From Thiopseudomonas alkaliphila (GTDB taxonomy: Bacteria > Pseudomonadota > Gammaproteobacteria > Pseudomonadales > Pseudomonadaceae), in NCBI RefSeq assembly GCF_001267175.1, contig NZ_CP012358.1:2231001-2295000 (forward strand): a stretch of 64,000 bases of DNA. The letters run 5' to 3'. The position numbers were made by a program, and so were the translations under genes. Each line of letters begins with the position of its first letter. The first letter of the stretch is position 1. The notes beneath the pieces are model-generated. The model did no database searches. It was not told where the DNA came from and worked only from the letters and a program-made list of their open reading frames with translations. Positions 8,927 to 18,359 of this stretch are shown piece by piece.

Positions 8927-10498
8927 ATGAGTGAAGCAATAATAAAGCAGCCAGCTAGCAGCGCAAAGGGCAGCGGTTTACTACGATCCAGTGCCATTGT
9001 CAGTGTGATGACCTTATTGTCACGGGTACTGGGCATGGTGCGTGACATGGTAGTGGCTGGCTATTTTGGTTCAAGTGCGGCGGCCGATGCCTTTTTTGTT
9101 GCTTTTCGGATTCCAAACTTTTTACGTCGTTTATTTGCCGAAGGTGCATTTGCTCAAGCCTTTGTTCCGGTGCTGTCCGAGTATCGCACTAAGCGTAGTT
9201 TGGCTGAGGTTAAACAGTTAGTTGATCGTACTGCAGGAACTCTGGGGTTGATTCTCACGGCACTGACTGCCTTGGGCGTGGTGTTGTCGCCCTATATTAT
9301 TATGCTATTTGCTCCTGGATTTCGGGGCGAACCGGCCAAGATGCAGTTGGCTGGAGAGTTACTGCAGATCACCTTTCCTTATTTAATGCTGATTTCGCTC
9401 ACAGCGTTTTGTGGTGGTATTTTAAATAGCTACGGCCGTTTTGCGGTGCCGGCGGTAACCCCAGTGCTACTTAATATCAGCATGATAGGTTCCACCCTGT
9501 TTTTAACCCCTTATTTTGCCGAGCCAATTATGGCACTGGCTTGGGGGGTGTTTATTGCTGGGGTGGCACAACTCTTATTTCAGATGCCTTTTTTATGGAA
9601 AATTCGCCTACTGCCCTCGCCTAAGGTGGTGCGTAAGGATGAAGGGGTAAAACGTATTCTGAGGCTGATGCTACCCGCACTATTTGGAGTAGGCGTCAGT
9701 CAAATTAACTTATTGCTCGATACGGTTCTGGCTTCGTTTTTAGAAACGGGCAGTGTTTCTTGGTTGTATTACGCTGATCGTCTTTCAGAGTTACCGCTCG
9801 GCGCCTTTGGCATTGCGGTCGGTACTGTAATTTTACCCGCCCTGTCGCGGCATCATGCCAGTGATAATCCTAAAGAGTTCTCGGCTACCATCGATTGGGC
9901 GTTGCGTATGGTGTTATTGGTGGGGGTGCCAGCCGCTTTGGCGTTAGGCTTTTTGGCTGAACCCTTAATTGCTACTTTATTTTTATACGGCGCCATGACA
10001 CCAGGTGCAGTGACCCAGTCTGCGTTAGCTCTACAGGCCTATTCCTTAGGGGTGCTGACTTTTATGCTGATTAAAGTATTGGCCCCTGGTTTTTTTGCTC
10101 GCCAAGATATGAAAACCCCGGTACGGATTGCGATTATTTGCATGGTGGCCAATATGGTCTTTAACTTGATTTTGATTTGGCCGTTAAAGCACGTGGGGTT
10201 AGCAATGGCGACCTCGATGTCATCGGTGTTGAACACCGGCTTATTATTGTGGGGCTTATATAAAGCCAAGGTATTTATCCCACAGCCAGGTTGGAGTAAG
10301 TTTGTGCTGCAACTTATAGTTGCTTGTGCTGCGATGTTGGCCGTGATTCTTTGGTTAAATCAACCGTCAGCCCAGTGGTTTGCTTGGGGCTGGCAGCAGC
10401 GAACAGTGCAAGTCAGTATTTTAGTCGTCGCCGGAATCACCACCTTTGTTATTGCTCTTGCACTGATGGGGTTACGCCCACGGGATCTGCGACGTTAA
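8927..10498 (+). CDS. murJ: Lipid II flippase MurJ (MviN)
   Basis: Polytopic inner-membrane protein of the MOP exporter superfamily that flips lipid II for peptidoglycan synthesis. The 523 residues form about 14 transmembrane segments. Family signatures include SRVLGMVRDMVVAGYFG, AADAFFVAFRIPNFLRRLFAEGAF (charged residues of the central cavity) and SWLYYADRLSELPLG. The ATG at 8927 is preceded by GAGGAGGCGAG. This start gives about 20 extra residues before LLRSSAIVSV, so an internal start is conceivable but has no visible ribosome site. It heads the murJ-ribF-ileS-lspA-fkpB-ispH block. Confidence 0.96.
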   Translation: MSEAIIKQPASSAKGSGLLRSSAIVSVMTLLSRVLGMVRDMVVAGYFGSSAAADAFFVAFRIPNFLRRLFAEGAFAQAFVPVLSEYRTKRSLAEVKQLVDRTAGTLGLILTALTALGVVLSPYIIMLFAPGFRGEPAKMQLAGELLQITFPYLMLISLTAFCGGILNSYGRFAVPAVTPVLLNISMIGSTLFLTPYFAEPIMALAWGVFIAGVAQLLFQMPFLWKIRLLPSPKVVRKDEGVKRILRLMLPALFGVGVSQINLLLDTVLASFLETGSVSWLYYADRLSELPLGAFGIAVGTVILPALSRHHASDNPKEFSATIDWALRMVLLVGVPAALALGFLAEPLIATLFLYGAMTPGAVTQSALALQAYSLGVLTFMLIKVLAPGFFARQDMKTPVRIAIICMVANMVFNLILIWPLKHVGLAMATSMSSVLNTGLLLWGLYKAKVFIPQPGWSKFVLQLIVACAAMLAVILWLNQPSAQWFAWGWQQRTVQVSILVVAGITTFVIALALMGLRPRDLRR

Positions 10499-10563
10499 TG
10501 TTGCTGAGTGTTACTTAGCAGATTCTTGGCGGCAGATAGCTGCGAAAGGGCAGGGATTGTGGT

Positions 10564-10569
10564 TATAAT
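10564..10569 (+). promoter_or_regulatory. Possible -10 box upstream of ribF
   Basis: A perfect TATAAT occurs 29 bases before the ribF start codon, in the 99-base gap after murJ. No good -35 is visible at the right distance, so this is tentative. It would give ribF-ileS-lspA-fkpB-ispH a promoter independent of murJ. Confidence 0.4.
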
Positions 10570-10597
10570 CGAACATTTTTAGAGTTAAGTAGCCGTT

Positions 10598-11539
10598 ATG
10601 CAGCTGATTCGCGGACTTCATAATTTACCGTCTTTTGCACAGGGCACTGTTGTCACTATTGGTGACTTTGACGGTGTGCATCGTGGGCATCAAGCGATAT
10701 TGCAGCGGCTCAAGCAAACGGCACAGCAGTTGCAAGCACCTACTTGTGTATTGATTTTCGAACCCCAGCCACGGGAATACTTTGCGCCAGAGTCAGCCCC
10801 AGCCAGACTAACGCCCTTAGCTGATAAGCTACAGTTACTGGAGCAAGCGGGGGTCGACTATGTGGTGTGTATCGCCTTTAATGAACGTTTTCGTCAACTC
10901 AGTGCCGAGCAGTTTGTTGAGCAAGTATTAGTAACCGGCTTGCATGTACGCCATTTACAAATTGGTGATGATTTCCGTTTTGGCTGTGATCGAAGTGGCG
11001 ATTATGCTTTTTTATTGCAGGCAGGTCAGCATTATCAGTTTAGTGTAGAGCCGACAGCGACAGTGCAGCATGCGCAGTTAAGAATTAGCAGCACCCGGGT
11101 GCGCGAAGCATTGGCCGCAGGCGATTTGGCTTTGACTGAGCAGTTGCTAGGGCATAAATACTGGATTAAAGGGCGGGTGCTACACGGTAAAAAACTAGGA
11201 CGCACATTAAATGCGCCTACTGCTAACGTACAGCTCAAGCGTAAAAAAGCCCCATTACAAGGGGTGTTTTTAGTTAAAGCAACGCTAGATAATGGCCAGC
11301 ATTGGCCAGCGGTAGCTAATATTGGCGTTAGGCCTAGCGTGGAGACTGATGGCTTGCCACACTTAGAAGTGCATCTGCTAGGATTTCAAGGCGATCTCTA
11401 TGGTCAACGCTTACGTGTTGAGTTTGTACACAAAATACGCGATGAGCAAAAATTTGCTTCACTTGATGCTTTGCAGGCAGCCATTGCCTCAGATATTAAA
11501 ACTGCAAAAGATTATTGGCAAAAATTTCATACTCTTTGA
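10598..11539 (+). CDS. ribF: Bifunctional riboflavin kinase / FAD synthetase
   Basis: Makes FMN from riboflavin and then FAD. The N-terminal adenylyltransferase domain has TIGDFDGVHRGHQAI (about 20-34) and ISSTRVREAL (ISSTxxR motif, about 166). The C-terminal flavokinase domain contains GRTLNAPTANV, the PTAN signature. The 313 residues match the family. It lies directly before ileS, the common proteobacterial order. Confidence 0.96.
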   Translation: MQLIRGLHNLPSFAQGTVVTIGDFDGVHRGHQAILQRLKQTAQQLQAPTCVLIFEPQPREYFAPESAPARLTPLADKLQLLEQAGVDYVVCIAFNERFRQLSAEQFVEQVLVTGLHVRHLQIGDDFRFGCDRSGDYAFLLQAGQHYQFSVEPTATVQHAQLRISSTRVREALAAGDLALTEQLLGHKYWIKGRVLHGKKLGRTLNAPTANVQLKRKKAPLQGVFLVKATLDNGQHWPAVANIGVRPSVETDGLPHLEVHLLGFQGDLYGQRLRVEFVHKIRDEQKFASLDALQAAIASDIKTAKDYWQKFHTL

Positions 11540-11559
11540 TTGAATGACTTGGAAACAAC

Positions 11560-14391
11560 ATGACCGACTATAAAGCGACACTTAATTTGCCAGCCACCGC
11601 TTTCCCGATGAAAGCTGGCTTGCCAACACGTGAACCCAAAATGTTGGAGCACTGGGACAGTATTAATCTGTACCAAAAAATGCGTAAAGTTGGTGAAGGT
11701 CGCCCTCGTTTTATTCTGCACGATGGCCCTCCCTATGCCAACGGCAGTATTCATATTGGTCATGCAGTCAACAAAATTATTAAAGATATGATTGTGCGCA
11801 GTAAAACCCTTTCAGGATTTGATGCGCCCTATATTCCAGGTTGGGATTGCCACGGTCTGCCAATTGAGCACAAGGTTGAAGTCACCCACGGTAAAAATTT
11901 ACCGGCAGATAAAACCCGTGAGTTATGCCGTGAATATGCCGCTGAGCAAATTGAAGGGCAAAAGCAAGACTTTATTCGTCTGGGTGTATTAGGTGACTGG
12001 GATAATCCCTACTTAACCATGGATTACGCTAACGAAGCTGGTGAAGTGCGAGCGTTGGCGAAAATGGTTGAAGGCGGCTTTGTCTTTAAAGGTTTAAAGC
12101 CAGTGAACTGGTGCTTTGATTGCCGCTCTGCATTGGCTGAAGCAGAGATTGAGTACCAAGACAAACAGTCTGATGCAATTGACGTGGGCTTTATCTGTGA
12201 AGACCAGGACCTACTAGCCAATGCTTTTGGCTTAAGTCAGTTAGACAAGCCAGCGCAAGTAGTAATCTGGACCACGACACCTTGGACCATTCCTGCTAAC
12301 CAAGCGTTAAATATTCATCCAGAAGCTGAATATGCACTGGTGGATGTGGGTGATAAGTATTTATTACTGGCCGATGCGTTGGTTGAGCATAACTTAGAGC
12401 GCTACGGTTTAACTGGCACTGTGGTGGCGCGGGCTAAAGGTGAAGCCTTAGAAAATATTCGCTTTAAGCATCCTCTGTATGAGCGCTTTTCGCCAGCCTA
12501 TCTTGCGGATTACGTTGAGTTAGATGCCGGTACCGGTATTGTGCACTCAGCGCCGGCTTATGGTGAAGATGACTTCTATACCTGCAAAAAGTACGGCATG
12601 ACTAATGACGATATCCTCAACCCGGTGCAAAGCAATGGGGTTTATGTGGATGATCTGCCGTTCTTTGGTGGGCAGTTCATTTGGAAGGCCAATGCGAGCA
12701 TTATTGAAAAGCTGCAAGAAAACGGTGCGCTACTTAAGCATCAACCGATTCAGCACAGCTATATGCATTGCTGGCGCCACAAAACCCCTTTAATTTATCG
12801 TGCCACGGCTCAGTGGTTTGTCGGCATGGATAAGCAGCCCAATGCAGGTGAAACGCTGCGCGAGCGTGCACTTGAAGGTATTGAGCAAACCGTATTTACA
12901 CCTGCTTGGGGTAAGGCGCGTTTGCACAATATGATTGCAGGGCGTCCAGACTGGTGTATCTCCCGTCAACGTAATTGGGGGGTACCGATCCCATTCTTCC
13001 TGCATAAAGCCACCGGTGAGTTACACCCGCGTACGGTTGAGCTAATGGAAGCAGTGGCAGAGCGTATTGAGCAACAAGGGATTGAAGCCTGGTTTAAGCT
13101 TGAGGCAGAAGAGTTACTGGGGGCAGAAGCGGCGGATTACGACAAAGTGACCGATACGCTGGATGTATGGTTTGACTCGGGTACCACTCACTGGCATGTG
13201 CTACGTGGTTCGCATCCGTTAGGTCATGCCGAAGGCCCACGGGCTGACTTGTACTTAGAAGGTTCGGATCAACACCGTGGCTGGTTCCACTCATCATTAT
13301 TAACGGGTTGTGCCATTGATGGCCATCCACCCTATCGTGGCTTATTAACCCACGGTTTCACTGTGGATGAGAAAGGCCACAAAATGTCCAAGTCATTGGG
13401 CAACGTGATTATTCCGCAGCAAGTGATTGATCGTTTAGGTGCTGATATTTTACGTTTGTGGGTGTCATCGGCTGACTACTCCGGCGAAATGGCAGTATCT
13501 GACACCATTTTACAGCGCAGTGCTGATGCTTATCGCCGTATCCGTAACACCGCACGTTTCTTGCTTTCTAACCTTAACGGTTTTGATCCCGCAACCGACT
13601 TGGTGCCGTTTGAACAAATGGTGGATTTAGATCGTTGGGTAGTGGACGCTGCAGCACGTTTGCAAGATGAAATTATCGAAGCTTATGAAGAGTATCGCTT
13701 CCATAATGTTTATCAAAAAGTGCATAACTTCTGTGTGCAAGAACTGGGTGGTTTTTACTTAGATATTATTAAAGACCGTCAGTACACCACGGGGGCCGAT
13801 AGCTTGCCGCGTCGCTCGTGCCAGACCGCGATGTACCTTATTGCTGAAGCTTTAGTGCGCTGGATTGCCCCAGTCTTGGCCTTTACTGCAGAAGAAATTT
13901 GGCAGAATCTGCCAGGCGAGCATAACGAGTCCGTGATGCTCAGTACTTGGTTCGAAGGCTTAGCCCGTTTACCAGAAGGCGCTGAGCTAGACCAAGGTTA
14001 CTGGCAGCAGTTGATGCAAGTTAAAACTGCAGTTAACAAAGAGCTAGAAAATCAGCGAAATGCCAAGGTTATTGGCGGTAACTTACAAGCAGAAGTCACG
14101 CTGTATGCAGCGCCTGAATTAGCAGAGCAGTTAACTAAACTGAGCGATGAGCTGCGTTTTGTGCTGATTACTTCAACTGCCAGCGTTGCATCGTTAGCCG
14201 AGGCACCGACGGAAGCTGTGGAGACAGAGGTTGAAGGGCTTAAGCTGCTAGTGAAAAAGTCTGAGCAGCCAAAATGTGGTCGTTGTTGGCATCACCGTGC
14301 TGATGTGGGAGTTAATGCAGCACACCCAGAGATTTGTGGGCGCTGTGTGGATAACCTCGAAGGCGAGGGTGAGGTACGTCACTATGCATAA
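11560..14391 (+). CDS. ileS: Isoleucyl-tRNA synthetase
   Basis: Class I synthetase of 943 residues. The HIGH motif is [10 protein letters not shown] (about 63-72), the CP1 editing domain occupies the middle ([13 protein letters not shown]), and KMSKS is HKMSKSLGN near residue 607. A C-terminal zinc site is formed by CGRCWHHR and CGRCVDNL. It is located between ribF and lspA as in most gammaproteobacteria. Confidence 0.98.
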   Translation: MTDYKATLNLPATAFPMKAGLPTREPKMLEHWDSINLYQKMRKVGEGRPRFILHDGPPYANGSIHIGHAVNKIIKDMIVRSKTLSGFDAPYIPGWDCHGLPIEHKVEVTHGKNLPADKTRELCREYAAEQIEGQKQDFIRLGVLGDWDNPYLTMDYANEAGEVRALAKMVEGGFVFKGLKPVNWCFDCRSALAEAEIEYQDKQSDAIDVGFICEDQDLLANAFGLSQLDKPAQVVIWTTTPWTIPANQALNIHPEAEYALVDVGDKYLLLADALVEHNLERYGLTGTVVARAKGEALENIRFKHPLYERFSPAYLADYVELDAGTGIVHSAPAYGEDDFYTCKKYGMTNDDILNPVQSNGVYVDDLPFFGGQFIWKANASIIEKLQENGALLKHQPIQHSYMHCWRHKTPLIYRATAQWFVGMDKQPNAGETLRERALEGIEQTVFTPAWGKARLHNMIAGRPDWCISRQRNWGVPIPFFLHKATGELHPRTVELMEAVAERIEQQGIEAWFKLEAEELLGAEAADYDKVTDTLDVWFDSGTTHWHVLRGSHPLGHAEGPRADLYLEGSDQHRGWFHSSLLTGCAIDGHPPYRGLLTHGFTVDEKGHKMSKSLGNVIIPQQVIDRLGADILRLWVSSADYSGEMAVSDTILQRSADAYRRIRNTARFLLSNLNGFDPATDLVPFEQMVDLDRWVVDAAARLQDEIIEAYEEYRFHNVYQKVHNFCVQELGGFYLDIIKDRQYTTGADSLPRRSCQTAMYLIAEALVRWIAPVLAFTAEEIWQNLPGEHNESVMLSTWFEGLARLPEGAELDQGYWQQLMQVKTAVNKELENQRNAKVIGGNLQAEVTLYAAPELAEQLTKLSDELRFVLITSTASVASLAEAPTEAVETEVEGLKLLVKKSEQPKCGRCWHHRADVGVNAAHPEICGRCVDNLEGEGEVRHYA

Positions 14392-14430
14392 CCTAGGCAC
14401 TGGGTTAAGCACCGTTCAAGGTGGCTCGTT

Positions 14431-14934
14431 ATGAGTCGCCTTGGGCAGCTGGGCTGGTTATGGCTCACTATACTGGTGATTGCACTAGACCAAGTCAGTA
14501 AGCATTGGTTTGTGGCAAATCTTAGTCTTTACCAGCAGATTCCGGTGATTGATGATCTGTTTAGCTGGACTTTAGCCTATAACCGTGGCGCAGCTTTTAG
14601 TTTCTTAGCCGCGGAATCTGGTTGGCAGCGTTGGCTATTTGCTTTAATTGCGGTGGTTGTCAGCGGTGTCTTGCTGGTGTGGCTAAAGCGCTTAAAAAGT
14701 AATGAACGCTGGACAGCCATTGCCTTAGCCTTAGTGTTAGGTGGGGCCTTAGGTAATTTATATGATCGCGTGTTTTTAGGGCACGTGGTGGATTTTATTT
14801 TGGTCCACTGGAAAAACCAGTGGTATTTCCCCGCGTTTAATGTGGCCGATAGTGCAATTACCGTGGGAGCCTTGATGCTGATTGTGGATATCTTTAAAAA
14901 GCCACAGCCAGCTAACGAATTGGAGCAGCCATGA
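14431..14934 (+). CDS. lspA: Lipoprotein signal peptidase (signal peptidase II)
   Basis: Inner-membrane aspartyl protease that cleaves prolipoproteins ahead of the lipid-modified cysteine. The 167 residues have four transmembrane segments. The conserved blocks are YNRGAAFSFLA, the first catalytic aspartate in NLYDRVFLGHVVDFI and the second in FNVADSAITVG. The stop overlaps the fkpB start by 4 bases (ATGA). Clients in this window include the MFP of the RND pump and the 22.7-kb lipoprotein. Confidence 0.97.
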   Translation: MSRLGQLGWLWLTILVIALDQVSKHWFVANLSLYQQIPVIDDLFSWTLAYNRGAAFSFLAAESGWQRWLFALIAVVVSGVLLVWLKRLKSNERWTAIALALVLGGALGNLYDRVFLGHVVDFILVHWKNQWYFPAFNVADSAITVGALMLIVDIFKKPQPANELEQP

Positions 14935-15374
14935 GCGAGCAACGTATTGGTCACGACAGTCAGGTGACGTTGCATTTTGCGTTAAAAATTGATGAAGGTA
15001 ATGTGGTTGACAGCACCTTTGATAAAGACCCAGCAACCTTTAACGTTGGTGATGGCAGCTTGTTACCCGGTTTTGAGCAAGTATTATTTGGCTTGAAAGC
15101 AGGGGATAAACGTAGTTTCACTATTTTGCCCGAGCAAGGATTTGGCCAGCCCAATCCCCAAAACGTACAAGTTATGCCCCGTAGCCAGTTTACTGATATG
15201 GAGCTAGATTACGGCGTGTTGGTTATTTTCCAGGATGCCGCCCAAGGCGAGTTGCCAGGGGTGATTAAAGCGTTTGATGAGCAGCAAGTGACAGTAGATT
15301 TTAATCATCCATTGGCCGGTAAAGACATTACTTTTGATGTTGAAATTATTCATGTAGGTTCTAAAACTGCGTAA
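14931..15374 (+). CDS. fkpB: FKBP-type peptidyl-prolyl isomerase (SlpA/FkpB)
   Basis: Small cytoplasmic FKBP of 147 residues with an inserted flap. It shows VTLHFALKIDEGNVVDSTFD and the FKBP core LLPGFEQVLFGLKAGDKRSFTI, with the flap region near GFGQPNPQNVQVMPRSQF. It is translationally coupled to lspA and followed 16 bases later by ispH, the standard order. The peptidyl-prolyl isomerase or chaperone role is known from the family. Confidence 0.95.
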   Translation: MSEQRIGHDSQVTLHFALKIDEGNVVDSTFDKDPATFNVGDGSLLPGFEQVLFGLKAGDKRSFTILPEQGFGQPNPQNVQVMPRSQFTDMELDYGVLVIFQDAAQGELPGVIKAFDEQQVTVDFNHPLAGKDITFDVEIIHVGSKTA

Positions 15375-15389
15375 GGCGCAGGGTGAATT

Positions 15390-16337
15390 ATGCAAATTAA
15401 ATTAGCCAATCCACGGGGTTTTTGTGCAGGCGTGGATCGAGCCATTGAAATTGTTAATCGTGCGCTTGAAGTATTTGAGCCACCGATTTATGTACGTCAC
15501 GAAGTGGTACATAACAAGTTTGTAGTCGAGGACTTACGTGAGCGTGGCGCCGTATTTGTAGATGAGCTGGATCAGGTGCCTGATGATCAAATCGTGATAT
15601 TCAGTGCTCACGGTGTTTCAAAAGCGGTACAAGATGAAGCGATTCGCCGCGGTTTAAAAGTGTTTGACGCCACTTGCCCGCTAGTGACGAAGGTCCACTT
15701 AGAAGTGGTGCGCTATAGTCGTGATGGCCGTGAGTGTGTGCTTATAGGTCATGAGGGGCATCCTGAGGTCGAAGGAACTATGGGCCAGTATGATGCCAGT
15801 AATGGTGGCCGGATTTACTTAGTCGAAGATGAGGCCGATGTGGCCAAACTTGAGGTGGAGAATCCGGAGTCTTTGTGCTTTGTAACCCAAACCACCTTGT
15901 CAATGGATGACGCTAGTCGTGTGATTAATGCCTTACGTGAAAAGTTTCCAAGTATCACCGGGCCGCGTAAAGATGATATTTGTTATGCCACACAAAACCG
16001 TCAAGATGCAGTAAAGCAGTTGGCTGCTGAGTGTGACGTGGTGTTAGTAGTAGGTAGCCCCAATAGCTCAAACTCCAATCGTTTACGTGAGTTAGCCGAG
16101 CGTATGGGTACCCCAGCTTATTTAGTGGATGGTGCTGAAGACTTGGCCCAAGACTGGTTTGCAGATAAACAAAGTGTTGGTGTGACTGCTGGTGCCTCGG
16201 CCCCTGAAGTGTTAGTGCAAGGGGTGATTCAGCAATTACAGGCATGGGGCGCAAACATGGCGCAAGAGTTAGAAGGACGGCCTGAAAACGTTACCTTCTC
16301 GATGCCGAAAGGGTTACGTATCGTTGCTGTAGACTAG
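15390..16337 (+). CDS. ispH: 4-hydroxy-3-methylbut-2-enyl diphosphate reductase IspH
   Basis: Last enzyme of the non-mevalonate isoprenoid pathway. It has a 4Fe-4S site with three conserved cysteines, in [12 protein letters not shown] (C12), DATCPLV (about C96) and [10 protein letters not shown] (about C195). HGVSK and NSSNSNRL are the substrate-binding segments. Length 315. In many Pseudomonas the type IV minor pilin cluster follows ispH; here it does not. Confidence 0.97.
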   Translation: MQIKLANPRGFCAGVDRAIEIVNRALEVFEPPIYVRHEVVHNKFVVEDLRERGAVFVDELDQVPDDQIVIFSAHGVSKAVQDEAIRRGLKVFDATCPLVTKVHLEVVRYSRDGRECVLIGHEGHPEVEGTMGQYDASNGGRIYLVEDEADVAKLEVENPESLCFVTQTTLSMDDASRVINALREKFPSITGPRKDDICYATQNRQDAVKQLAAECDVVLVVGSPNSSNSNRLRELAERMGTPAYLVDGAEDLAQDWFADKQSVGVTAGASAPEVLVQGVIQQLQAWGANMAQELEGRPENVTFSMPKGLRIVAVD

Positions 16338-16443
16338 TGGCAATAGACTAATTGATTAAGGATTGAGCCGAAACTCACTTTATAGTGAAGCGATAAAGGT
16401 GCTGCTTAGGTGCCGGTTCAGTTCAGCAAAATGAGGAAGGGTT

Positions 16444-17565
16444 GTGAAGAAAGTCGTTATTAGCGGAACTGGTTTATATACACCAGAACAGAGCATTTCC
16501 AATGATGAACTGGTAGCAGCGTTTAATCAGTGGGTTAATTTATATAATCAAGAGCATGCTGAAGCCATTGAAAAAGGTGAGCTAGAGTCGGCTCGTGAGT
16601 CAAGCTCGGAATTTATTGAAAAAGCTTCAGGAATTAAAAGCCGCTTTGTGATCGACAAAAAAGGTATTTTAGATCCGCAGCGGATGAAGCCTTATATTCC
16701 AGAGCGCAGTAATGATCAGCCAAGTATTATGTGCGAAATGGCAGTAAAAGCCGCGCAGGAGGCCTTGGCTGCAGCGGGAAAAACCGCGGCTGATATTGAT
16801 GCAGTAATTGTGGCTTGCTCTAATATGCAGCGTCCTTACCCGGCAATTGCCATTGAAGTGCAAACCGCATTGGGTATTAATGGTTTTGCCTATGATATGA
16901 ACGTAGCTTGTTCTTCGGCAACCTTCGGAATTCAGGCCGCAGTCAATGCTATTCAAACTGGGCAAGCCCGTGCCGTATTAATGGTAAACCCAGAAATCTG
17001 TACTGGGCACTTAAATTTCCGTGACCGTGATAGCCACTTTATTTTTGGTGATGCTTGCACCGCTGTCGTGTTAGAAGCAGCAGATACAGCCACTGCTGAG
17101 CATCAGTGGCAAGTGCTTTCAACTAAGCTGGTCACTCAGTTTTCAAATAATATTCGCAACAATGCAGGCTATTTAAATCGCTGCGATGAGTCAGGTATTG
17201 GCGCTGCTGATAAGTTGTTTGTGCAAGAGGGGCGTAAGGTGTTCCGTGAGGTTTGCCCAATGGTGGCGCAAATTATTGGCGAGCACTTAGCGGACAATCA
17301 GCTTGATGCACAGCAAGTCCAGCGTTTTTGGTTACACCAAGCTAATTTGAATATGAATCATCTAATTATTCGTCGCTTATTGGGACGTGATGCCAGCGAA
17401 TCTGAAGCACCGGTGATTTTAGATACTTATGCCAACACCAGTTCAGCAGGTTCAATCATTGCATTCCATAAATACCAAGCGGATCTGCCAAGTAACAGCC
17501 TAGGTGTAGTGAGTTCCTTTGGTGCTGGTTATTCTGTGGGTAGTGTAATTTTGCAGAAAGTTTAA
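16444..17565 (+). CDS. FabH-like 3-oxoacyl-ACP synthase III (PA3286-like)
   Basis: Thiolase-fold condensing enzyme of 373 residues. The active-site cysteine is in DMNVACSSATFG (about residue 157). The catalytic histidine is in FWLHQANLNM (about 299) and the asparagine in TYANTSSAGS (about 329). The long N-terminal insertion (ESSSEFIEKASGIKSRFVIDKKG) matches the larger FabH-like proteins such as P. aeruginosa PA3286, which is thought to feed beta-oxidation acyl-CoA into fatty acid synthesis. The start is a GTG 6 bases after AGGAAGG. It is a monocistron ending in a symmetric terminator. Exact substrate is uncertain. Confidence 0.8.
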   Translation: MKKVVISGTGLYTPEQSISNDELVAAFNQWVNLYNQEHAEAIEKGELESARESSSEFIEKASGIKSRFVIDKKGILDPQRMKPYIPERSNDQPSIMCEMAVKAAQEALAAAGKTAADIDAVIVACSNMQRPYPAIAIEVQTALGINGFAYDMNVACSSATFGIQAAVNAIQTGQARAVLMVNPEICTGHLNFRDRDSHFIFGDACTAVVLEAADTATAEHQWQVLSTKLVTQFSNNIRNNAGYLNRCDESGIGAADKLFVQEGRKVFREVCPMVAQIIGEHLADNQLDAQQVQRFWLHQANLNMNHLIIRRLLGRDASESEAPVILDTYANTSSAGSIIAFHKYQADLPSNSLGVVSSFGAGYSVGSVILQKV

Positions 17566-17592
17566 GTACGTTTTAAGCGCGTTGCAGATAGA

Positions 17593-17623
17593 TAAAAAAT
17601 GGGACTTTAAGTCCCATTTTTTA
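17593..17623 (+). terminator. Bidirectional terminator between the ketosynthase and the DUF2798 gene
   Basis: AAAAAATGGGACTT / AAGTCCCATTTTTT is a near-perfect palindrome with A and T tracts on both sides. It serves the plus-strand ketosynthase and the convergent minus-strand gene. Confidence 0.88.
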
Positions 17624-17848
17624 TGGTTGTTTGACTAGTTTGCCCACTAGTTTTTGAATTCGTGGTGCACCGATGATCACTAATACAAAAGCAATTGGCC
17701 AAGCAATCAGGGCAGCATTTAACCAGCGCTCAGCGAAGCCGGCAGACAGGCCGGTATTAGCCCAAGTCACCACAAAGGTCATTCCAGTGACCATATACAA
17801 GGACATCAGCAAGGCAAAGAGTAAACGGGCAAAACGAGCAGGTATCAT
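17621..17848 (-). CDS. DUF2798 small membrane protein
   Basis: A 75-residue protein with two hydrophobic segments (about 5-27, LLFALLMSLYMVTGMTFVV, and 42-62, WLNAALIAWPIAFVLVIIG) and a basic C-terminal tail. This is the size and layout of DUF2798 proteins, for which no function is known. It is encoded convergently to the ketosynthase, with its stop codon at the edge of the shared terminator. Confidence 0.7.
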   Translation of the reverse strand: MIPARFARLLFALLMSLYMVTGMTFVVTWANTGLSAGFAERWLNAALIAWPIAFVLVIIGAPRIQKLVGKLVKQP

Positions 17849-17905
17849 AGAGTCTCCACAACAGTCGCATTAAACGCTCGTTAGTATACCCGATGGAGTA
17901 TTTGT

Positions 17906-18226
17906 ATGTATCAGTTATGTGTTTATGTACCTGAGTCGCACTTAGCAGCCGTTAAACAGGCGCTCTTTGCAGCAGGGGCGGGTACCTTAGGTGAGTACAG
18001 TCAGTGCTGCTGGCAAACCTTAGGTACTGGGCAGTTTCAGCCATCAAGTGCGAGCCAACCCTTTATTGGCGAGCCCCAGCAATTAACGCAAGTGGCAGAG
18101 TGGAAACTTGAGCTAGTCGTGGAGCGGGCTTTGATTAAGCCTGTGCTCGAAGCCTTAGTGGCCGCTCATCCTTATGAGGAGCCGGCTTATCATGTGTTGC
18201 CGATCTTAACCTTGGCTGACTTTTAA
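17906..18226 (+). CDS. NIF3/YqfO-type PII-like domain protein
   Basis: A 106-residue protein starting MYQLCVYVPESHLAAVKQALFAAGAG and ending with the signature AHPYEEPAYHVLPI. This is the PII/CutA-like insertion domain of NIF3 metal-binding proteins, here alone without the dinuclear metal-site halves. Such stand-alone versions occur widely in Pseudomonas and their function is unknown. The ATG is 8 bases after CGATGGAGT. Confidence 0.8.
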   Translation: MYQLCVYVPESHLAAVKQALFAAGAGTLGEYSQCCWQTLGTGQFQPSSASQPFIGEPQQLTQVAEWKLELVVERALIKPVLEALVAAHPYEEPAYHVLPILTLADF

Positions 18227-18242
18227 GCCGGTCAAAGGATAA

Positions 18243-18260
18243 ATGTCATGTAACTGTCAT
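18243..18260 (+). promoter_or_regulatory. Pho box (PhoB binding site)
   Basis: ATGTCATGTAACTGTCAT is two 7-base half sites, ATGTCAT and CTGTCAT, spaced by GTAA with an 11-base period. It differs from the CTGTCAT-N4-CTGTCAT consensus at one base. It lies 100 bases before the start codon of an OprP/OprO-type phosphate porin, where PhoB activation under phosphate limitation is expected. Confidence 0.85.
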
Positions 18261-18359
18261 GGATTAGCCGCTAATTCGTCATATTAGCCGCGCAAGATAC
18301 TCCCCAGCAGCCGAACTTAAGAGGCTGATTTATTTGCCAAGCCTTAGGGGAGTTACTCC

